64,000 bases of DNA from Ornithinimicrobium ciconiae (GTDB taxonomy: Bacteria > Actinomycetota > Actinomycetes > Actinomycetales > Dermatophilaceae), in the NCBI RefSeq assembly GCF_007197575.1, contig NZ_CP041616.1, positions 1,240,001 to 1,304,000 of the forward strand. Direction: 5' to 3'. Below, piece after piece: positions 58,343 through 64,000 of this stretch (position 1 is the first letter of the stretch; every line of letters begins with the position of its first letter). Made by a program: the position numbers and the translations under genes. The notes beneath the pieces were generated by a model. The model was not told the DNA's origin, searched no databases, and saw only the letters and a program-made list of their open reading frames with translations.

Positions 58343-58818
58343 GCGTCGGCCCCCAGTGCGGCCAGGGCGTCACCGGTGAGGCGTTGGGTGGTCCACTCAT
58401 TCATCGCCTCCGCCCCGACGTGGCGGTAGACCTCCAGGGCGGGCGTGTTCCAGTCGAGGACGGTCCACTCCATGCGCGGGTAGCCGCGCTCGGTGCAGAC
58501 CCGGGCGAGCGTGGCCATCAGCGTGCCGCCGATCCCGCTCCCGCGGTGGGCGGGGGAGACGTAGAGGTCCTCCAGCCACAGCCCGTTGCGTCCGGTCCAG
58601 GTGGAGAAGGTCAGGAACCACACCGCGATGCCGACGACCTGTCCGTCCACCTCGGCGACATGGGCCCACGCCGTCGGGGAGCTGTCCTGGGGGAAGAGGA
58701 CCTGCCGGTAGGCCTCGACGGTGCCGACCGCCGCCTCCGGCTCCTTCTCGTAGTCGGCCAGCTCCTGGACCAGACCCAGGATCGCGGGGATGTCCTGCTC
58801 TGTTGCTTCGCGGATCAC
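58339..58818 (-). CDS. GNAT family N-acetyltransferase
   Basis: The 159-aa protein begins VIREATEQDIPAILGLVQEL and has LWLEDLYVSPAHRGSGIGGT (acetyl-CoA-binding motif A, about 90-110) and MEWTVLDWNTPALEVYRHVG (motif B). It resembles diamine/spermidine-type acetyltransferases (SAT family, with ADYEKEPEA near the start), but a substrate cannot be set. GTG at 58818 is chosen; a longer frame to 59232 overlaps the pcrA gene and is a shadow. Confidence 0.88.
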
Positions 58819-58954
58819 GCAGACAAGGGTACGTCGGCAGAGGTGGGGTGGGTGCCGGACGGGCGGGTCCGGCATACCTCGTCCCCTGCGGTGTCCGGGC
58901 TCGGTGGACAGAGCCGGGAAGGTGTCAGTGTCTCGACCTAGACTGAGCCGCACC

Positions 58955-61384
58955 ATGAGCACGCTCTTTGACAACGTCCCCCTGCCCCCCATGTCGCCCT
59001 CCCAGGCCAGCGGGAGCGTGCCGGTGGACGAGTCCGGAGTGCCGTTGTGGGCTCTGGAGGAGGCACCGGCCCCCGACTTCGCCGACGAGGAGCCGACGTC
59101 CCACGCGGACGCCGCCACGCTGCTGAAGGGTCTCAACGGGCCGCAGCGCGAGGCCGTCGTCCACGAGGGCTCGCCCCTGCTGATCGTGGCCGGAGCCGGC
59201 TCGGGCAAGACCCGGGTGCTGACGCACCGCATCGCCTACCTGCTGGCGCACCGGGGGGTGCAGCCGGGCCAGGTGCTGGCCATCACCTTCACCAACAAGG
59301 CCGCCGCAGAGATGCGCGAGCGGGTCGAGGGCCTGATCGGTCCCCGGGCCAAGGCGATGTGGGTGTCCACCTTCCACTCGGCGTGCGTGCGCATCCTGCG
59401 CCGCGAGGCGGCGACTGTCGGGTTGAAGTCGACCTTCTCGATCTATGACGCCGCCGACAGTCAACGGCTGATGGCCATGGTGATCCGGGACCTGGACCTG
59501 GATCCCAAGCGCTATCCGGCCCGGGTCTTCTGCCACAAGGTGTCCAACGCCAAGAATGAGCTGATCGACGAGGAGACCTTCGCGGCGCAGGTGGGCAACA
59601 ACCCCTACGAGGCGGTGGTGGCGCAGGCCTACACCGACTACCAGCGACGCCTGCGCCAGGCCAACGCGCTGGACTTCGACGACATCATCTCTCTGACGGT
59701 GAACATCCTGCAGGCCTTCCCGGCGGTGCGCGAGCACTACCGACGCCGCTTCCGGCACGTGCTGGTGGACGAATACCAAGACACCAACCACGCGCAGTAC
59801 ACCCTGGTCCGCGAGCTCGTCGGCACCGAGGACGAGGAGGTGCCACCCGCCGAGCTGTGCGTGGTCGGTGACGCCGACCAGTCGATCTACGCCTTCCGGG
59901 GAGCCACGATCCGCAACATCGTGGAGTTCGAGAAGGACTACCCGCAGGCGCGCACCATCCTGCTCGAGCAGAACTACCGGTCCAGCGAGCGCATCCTGCG
60001 GGCGGCCAATGCGGTGATCTCACGCAACCCTGGCCGGCGGGACAAGAAGCTGTGGTCCGAGTTGGGTGAGGGGCCGATGATTGTCGGCTACGTCGCCGAC
60101 GACGAGCGTGACGAGGCGTCGTTCGTCGCGCAGACCATCGACCGGCTCGGCGACGAGCACGGGGTGCAGCCCAAGGACGTCGCGGTCTTCTATCGCACCA
60201 ACGCCCAGTCCCGGGCGCTGGAGGAGGTCTTCGTGCGCACCGGCCACCCCTACAAGGTGGTCGGCGGCACCCGGTTCTACGAGCGCCGTGAGGTCAAGGA
60301 CGCACTGGCCTACCTGCGGGTGGTGGCCAACCCCGCTGACGACGTCAACCTGCGCCGCATCCTCAACGTGCCCAAGCGCGGCATCGGTGATCGTGCTCAG
60401 GCCGCCGTCGCGGCGCTCGCGGCACGTGAGCGGATCCCCTTCGTGGCGGCCCTCGCTCGCCCTGAGGACGCACCGGGGATCGCGACGCGCTCGGTGACGG
60501 CGATCCAGGCGTTCACGGCCATCCTGGAGGACGTCGGCAAGGTCGCCGCCGATGAGGAGGCCGGGGTCGCCGAGCTGCTCGAGGCGATCCTGGACCGCTC
60601 TGGCTACACCAAGGAGCTGCGGGCCAGCCACGACCCGCAGGACGAGACGCGGCTGGAGAACCTCGCGGAGCTGGTGGCTGTCGCGCGGGAGTTCGACGAG
60701 AACTACCCCGAGGGGACGCTCGTCGACTTCCTGGAGCAGGTCGCCCTCGTCGCGGACGCCGACGAGATCCCCCAGGGCGGTGACGGCACCGAGGCGGGGG
60801 TGGTGACGCTGATGACCCTGCACACGGCCAAGGGCCTGGAGTTCCCGGTGGTCTTCCTCACCGGTCTCGAGGACGGCACCTTCCCCCACATGCGCTCGAT
60901 GGATGACCCTGTGGAGCTGGAGGAGGAGCGGCGCCTGGCCTATGTGGGCATCACCCGCGCCCAGCAGCGCCTGCACCTGAGTCGGGCCGGCACCCGGGCC
61001 GCCTTCGGGGCGCCGCAGTACCACCCACCCTCGCGCTTCCTCGACGAGATCCCGCCCGAGGTGGTCGACTGGGAGCGTTCCGACCGCGATCGGATGAGTG
61101 TCGCGGGCCGGCCCAGCGCTTCGGTCCAGCAGGGCTGGGGAGGCGCGGACCGGGGACGGACCGGCGGTGGCGTGGTCCGCCTCAACCCCCGCGGTTCCGC
61201 AGCGCCCAGGACTCTTGCGCCGATCTCGGTGGCCGCCGGGGACCGGGTCAGCCACGACTCCTTCGGCCTCGGCACCGTCATCCGGGTCGAGGGCACCGGA
61301 GACCACACGATGGCGCACGTGGACTTCGGTGACGCGGGGGTCAAACGTCTCCTGCTGCGCTATGCGCCGCTGGAGAAACTCTGA
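58955..61384 (+). CDS. pcrA: ATP-dependent DNA helicase PcrA (UvrD1)
   Basis: PcrA/UvrD is the SF1 3'-5' helicase of nucleotide excision repair and fork maintenance. The 809-aa protein has Walker A IVAGAGSGKTRVLTHRIA (about 78-95), TFHSACVRILRR, LVDEYQDTNHAQY (about 269-281), DQSIYAFRGA, TLHTAKGLEFPVVFLTGLEDG and RRLAYVGITRA. The end carries the PcrA C-terminal Tudor-like domain (DRVSHDSFGLGTVIRVEGTGDH), which binds RNA polymerase. ATG at 58955 is chosen; the long frame to 58790 crosses the GNAT start. This is the second UvrD-family helicase in the window, besides uvrD2. Confidence 0.96.
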   Translation: MSTLFDNVPLPPMSPSQASGSVPVDESGVPLWALEEAPAPDFADEEPTSHADAATLLKGLNGPQREAVVHEGSPLLIVAGAGSGKTRVLTHRIAYLLAHRGVQPGQVLAITFTNKAAAEMRERVEGLIGPRAKAMWVSTFHSACVRILRREAATVGLKSTFSIYDAADSQRLMAMVIRDLDLDPKRYPARVFCHKVSNAKNELIDEETFAAQVGNNPYEAVVAQAYTDYQRRLRQANALDFDDIISLTVNILQAFPAVREHYRRRFRHVLVDEYQDTNHAQYTLVRELVGTEDEEVPPAELCVVGDADQSIYAFRGATIRNIVEFEKDYPQARTILLEQNYRSSERILRAANAVISRNPGRRDKKLWSELGEGPMIVGYVADDERDEASFVAQTIDRLGDEHGVQPKDVAVFYRTNAQSRALEEVFVRTGHPYKVVGGTRFYERREVKDALAYLRVVANPADDVNLRRILNVPKRGIGDRAQAAVAALAARERIPFVAALARPEDAPGIATRSVTAIQAFTAILEDVGKVAADEEAGVAELLEAILDRSGYTKELRASHDPQDETRLENLAELVAVAREFDENYPEGTLVDFLEQVALVADADEIPQGGDGTEAGVVTLMTLHTAKGLEFPVVFLTGLEDGTFPHMRSMDDPVELEEERRLAYVGITRAQQRLHLSRAGTRAAFGAPQYHPPSRFLDEIPPEVVDWERSDRDRMSVAGRPSASVQQGWGGADRGRTGGGVVRLNPRGSAAPRTLAPISVAAGDRVSHDSFGLGTVIRVEGTGDHTMAHVDFGDAGVKRLLLRYAPLEKL

Positions 61385-61440
61385 GTCCGGTCCGGTCCGC
61401 TGGCCCTGGAGGCCCGACAAGGCTGAGTCGGGGTGACGGC

Positions 61441-62661
61441 TCAGCCGCGGCGTGACTCCAGCCACGGGGTCGGGTCGATCGGACCCTGCTCCGTGTGCAC
61501 CTCGAAGTGCAGGTGAGCCCCGGTGGACCGCCCGGTGTTACCCACGGCGCCGACCGTGGTGCCTGCCACGACGGCGTCGCCCTCTGAGACGTCGATCCGG
61601 GACAGGTGACCGTAGACGGTCAGTTCGCCGGTGTCGAGGGTGATCTTGGTGTGATAGCCGAGTCCGGAGTTCCACCCGGTGGTGGTCACGGTGCCCTGCC
61701 CCACGGCATACAACGGAGTGCCGATGTCGGCGCCGTAGTCGAGGCCGTTGTGCATCCGCCCCCACCGCCAGTCGAACCGCGAGGTCTGGCGTGCGTCCAG
61801 GATCGGCTCGTGGAAGGCCTGGGTCTGGATGATCTCGCGGACCTGTTCCCGGGCGCCCTCGGTCAGCTCGACCCCGGTGGTGACCGAGGATTCCATGAGG
61901 GAAAGTTGGGCACTCATCAGGCGGTGCCCCTCGGTGACCGCTGTGGTGCCCCACGCCAGGCTCATCCGCCCGATCGAGCCTCGCGCCGTCGCCGTGGTGG
62001 AGCGATCCGCGATCAGGGCGGCCCCACCCGCCCCGGCAGGCAGGAATCGCCCGGTGCCCTCCTGAGCCGCTGACGAGACGGGCTGGTCGCGCAGCACAGC
62101 CGCCCGCGCCGCATGGTCAGCGTGAGTGCCGGCGCACACGCTCTGGGGGATTCCCACCACTCCCGTCGAGGCTCCGGCGGCCACCAGGGCCGTGGCGACC
62201 AGCGGACTGATCAGACGCCGGTTGGCCAGCGAGCGCTGGAGACGTGCGGCCGCCTCCCGGGCCTCCCTGCGGGTCTGGGGTGCCTCCGGCGCCGCGGACG
62301 GGGCAGGAAGGGGATCACGGGCTCTGCCGAGACTCCGGCCCCGTGCGGCCTCCCGGGCCTCCCTGCGCGAGCGTGGCTCGGTCGGATGGTCGACGACCTG
62401 CCGGGCCTCGCGTGCCTGCCGAGCCTCGCGTGCCTGCCGAGCCTCGCGTCGGGTCCGGGGTGGACTGACCTGGCGGGCTTGCCGGGCCTCGCGGCGCGTG
62501 CGCGGCTCCGCAGCCTCCGGGGTCTCGCCGTGCGTGCGAGGCTGTCCGTGAGTCACGTGGACCGTGCGGTGACGTCCGCTGGTCGCAGCGCTGCCGGTCT
62601 GGTCCTGGCGCACCGCAGGCCGCGACACCGACCGCAAACGGTCGTCAGGAGACTCGCGCAC
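61441..62661 (-). CDS. M23 family peptidoglycan hydrolase with Arg-rich repeat N-terminus
   Basis: The 406-aa protein has a C-terminal M23 peptidase domain: MHNGLDYGADIGTPLYAVGQ (His and Asp zinc ligands), VYGHLSRIDV and GAHLHFEVHTEQGPIDP. Upstream is one membrane helix (LISPLVATALVAAGASTGVV, about 165). The N-terminal ~160 residues are cytoplasmic and highly basic, with repeats of RREARQAREARQAREARQ (about 60-85). GTG at 62661 is chosen (GGAG five bases upstream); GTG at 62556 is an in-frame alternative. It should cleave stem-peptide cross-links, perhaps in cell-wall growth. It converges with pcrA. Confidence 0.87.
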   Translation of the reverse strand: MRESPDDRLRSVSRPAVRQDQTGSAATSGRHRTVHVTHGQPRTHGETPEAAEPRTRREARQARQVSPPRTRREARQAREARQAREARQVVDHPTEPRSRREAREAARGRSLGRARDPLPAPSAAPEAPQTRREAREAAARLQRSLANRRLISPLVATALVAAGASTGVVGIPQSVCAGTHADHAARAAVLRDQPVSSAAQEGTGRFLPAGAGGAALIADRSTTATARGSIGRMSLAWGTTAVTEGHRLMSAQLSLMESSVTTGVELTEGAREQVREIIQTQAFHEPILDARQTSRFDWRWGRMHNGLDYGADIGTPLYAVGQGTVTTTGWNSGLGYHTKITLDTGELTVYGHLSRIDVSEGDAVVAGTTVGAVGNTGRSTGAHLHFEVHTEQGPIDPTPWLESRRG

Positions 62662-62922
62662 ATCAGCTCCGATGGGACATCGAACGGGTCCAGACAGGGG
62701 GCCAGCGCGCCGGGCGGGGGGTTCCCGGGGCTGTTGGACGTGCGAGCACTTTACCCTTCCTTGACCCACTGGCGGATGTGGCACTGATCACGCTGTGGAC
62801 GGTGCGCTAATCTGCAACGGACATCCGGTCAGGACCTGGGCGCCTCCCAGAACCTCAGCCCGGCCGCCCAGCAACACACACGCACAGACCCACAACCAAC
62901 ACGCAGATGGGATAGCTGACTC

Positions 62923-64000
62923 GTGGACCTTTTTGAGTACCAAGCGCGGGATATGTTCGAGGCGCACGGCGTGCCGGTTCTAGCCGGCGAGGTGATCACC
63001 GACCCCGGTGACGCAGCCGCGGCAGCAGAGCGCATCGGTGCCAACAGCGGCGGTGTCGTCGTGGTCAAGGCGCAGGTGAAGACCGGCGGTCGGGGCAAGG
63101 CCGGTGGCGTCAAGCTCGCCAAGAGCGCCGAGGAGGCCGCGACCGCGGCAGAGCAGATCCTCGGGATGGATATCAAGGGTCACACCGTGAACACCGTCAT
63201 GATCGCCCAGGGAGCCAGCATCGCCGAGGAGTACTACTTCTCGGTCCTGCTCGACCGCGCCAACCGTTCCGTCCTTGCCATGTGCAGCAAGGAAGGCGGC
63301 ATGGAGATCGAGCAACTCGCCGTCGAGCGTCCCGAGGCCCTGGCCCGCGTCGCTGTCAACCCGTTGACCGGCATCGACGCCGCCAAGGCCCGCGAGATCG
63401 TCGACGCCGCCGGCTTCACCAGTGACCAGGACGCGCTCGCTGACGTGATCGTCAAGCTGTGGGGTGTCTACCAGGGTGAGGACGCGACCCTGGTCGAGGT
63501 GAACCCGCTGGTCAAGACCACCGACGGGCAGATCATCGCCCTGGACGGCAAGATCACCCTCGACGAGAACGCCGAGTTCCGCCACGAGCACCACGCCGCG
63601 CTGGAGGACAAGGACTCGACCGACCCGCTGGAGGCCAAGGCCAAGGAGATGGGCCTGAACTACGTCAAGCTCGACGGCCAGGTCGGCATCATCGGCAATG
63701 GCGCGGGTCTGGTGATGAGCACCCTCGACGTCGTGGCCTATGCCGGCGAGCAGCACGGTGGGGTCAAGCCGGCCAACTTCCTCGACATCGGCGGTGGCGC
63801 CAACGCCCAGGTGATGGCCAACGGTCTCGACGTCATCCTCGGTGACGAGCAGGTCAAGGCCGTCTTCGTGAACGTCTTCGGCGGCATCACCGCCTGCGAC
63901 GAGGTCGCCAACGGCATCAAGGGAGCGCTGGAGATCCTCGGTGACAGCGCCACCAAGCCCCTCGTGGTCCGTCTCGACGGCAACAACGTCGAGAAGGGTC
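62923..64000 (+). CDS. sucC: Succinyl-CoA synthetase beta subunit (ADP-forming), 3' end cut by window edge
   Basis: SucC with SucD makes ATP from succinyl-CoA in the TCA cycle. The 359 codons present begin [19 protein letters not shown] and show the ATP-grasp segment [20 protein letters not shown] (about 42-61), [20 protein letters not shown] (about 190-210) and [11 protein letters not shown]. About 30 residues are missing at the right edge. GTG at 62923 matches the conserved start. A weak promoter candidate lies near 62761-62813. sucD is expected downstream outside the window. Confidence 0.97.
   Translation, partial: MDLFEYQARDMFEAHGVPVLAGEVITDPGDAAAAAERIGANSGGVVVVKAQVKTGGRGKAGGVKLAKSAEEAATAAEQILGMDIKGHTVNTVMIAQGASIAEEYYFSVLLDRANRSVLAMCSKEGGMEIEQLAVERPEALARVAVNPLTGIDAAKAREIVDAAGFTSDQDALADVIVKLWGVYQGEDATLVEVNPLVKTTDGQIIALDGKITLDENAEFRHEHHAALEDKDSTDPLEAKAKEMGLNYVKLDGQVGIIGNGAGLVMSTLDVVAYAGEQHGGVKPANFLDIGGGANAQVMANGLDVILGDEQVKAVFVNVFGGITACDEVANGIKGALEILGDSATKPLVVRLDGNNVEKG

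Overview
This window is a high-GC actinobacterial chromosome segment. It carries WhiB-family regulators, a SigR/RsrA thiol-stress pair, ribosomal protein bL37, a UPF0182 membrane protein, PPA1309 and DUF5679 families, MurT/GatD, and His-tailed GroEL. GTG starts and 4-bp stop/start overlaps (GTGA or ATGA) are frequent. Gene order matches conserved neighbourhoods known from Mycobacterium (nudC-uvrD2-whiB7; tsaB-rimI-tsaD ... groES-groEL-whiB3-guaB-guaB3), and protein families point to Micrococcales, probably near Intrasporangiaceae/Ornithinimicrobium. That genus-level placement is an inference. No phage, plasmid, insertion sequence, CRISPR array or secondary-metabolite cluster was seen; this is essentially core chromosome.

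Layout. 1-9.4 kb: a degenerate phosphotransferase (cut by the left edge), nudC, uvrD2, the whiB7 resistance regulator with an attenuation-type leader, a ThiF/cyclodehydratase-like protein, DUF5679, a YgjP-type metallopeptidase and a Zincin_2 protein. 9.5-16.5 kb: an SDR-like protein, moaE, a PDZ/Lon-like protease, PPA1309, a large UPF0182 membrane protein and initiator tRNA-fMet. 16.7-29.5 kb: type II NADH dehydrogenase, an M16 protease pair, a VanY-like carboxypeptidase, hisN-rsgA-aroA, DoxX, an alpha/beta hydrolase, an HMCES/YedK-type protein, an aminotransferase and an SGNH hydrolase. 29.5-31 kb: sigR-rsrA behind a consensus SigR promoter, and bL37. 31-38 kb: a 24-aa micro-ORF, two membrane HD/HD-GYP proteins, the tRNA t6A genes tsaB-rimI-tsaD and a NagZ-like lipoprotein. 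38-52.5 kb: a methyltransferase, a cardiolipin-synthase-like enzyme, groES-groEL under two CIRCE elements, whiB3, guaB, a DODA dioxygenase, guaB3, a beta-propeller lipoprotein, SURF1, DUF3817, guaA and a second DoxX gene. 52.7-64 kb: murT-gatD, a flippase-like protein, Nudix, small membrane proteins, GNAT, pcrA, an M23 peptidase and sucC (cut by the right edge).

How parts work together. guaB, guaB3 and guaA cluster around purine synthesis. hisN/aroA (histidine and aromatic amino acids) flank the ribosome GTPase rsgA. TsaB/TsaD/RimI serve tRNA and ribosome modification. MurT/GatD amidate lipid II and NagZ, VanY and M23 proteins act on peptidoglycan. SigR/RsrA, WhiB7, WhiB3 and HrcA/CIRCE form the visible stress-response layer.

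The most unusual signals are in the DNA rather than in new gene families. Short tandem duplications repeatedly span stop codons (9531-gene, PPA1309, groES, guaB, guaB3, guaA). A repeat with an exact 32-bp period sits just after two unrelated genes. The octamer CGGCATAC is strongly over-represented on both strands. Simple repeats are embedded in several coding regions (aroA, an alpha/beta hydrolase, an M23 peptidase, a membrane protein). I did not find a convincing complete new defence or biosynthetic system; the best functional leads are the micro-ORF plus HD/HD-GYP pair, the dual-start sigR and the whiB7 leader.
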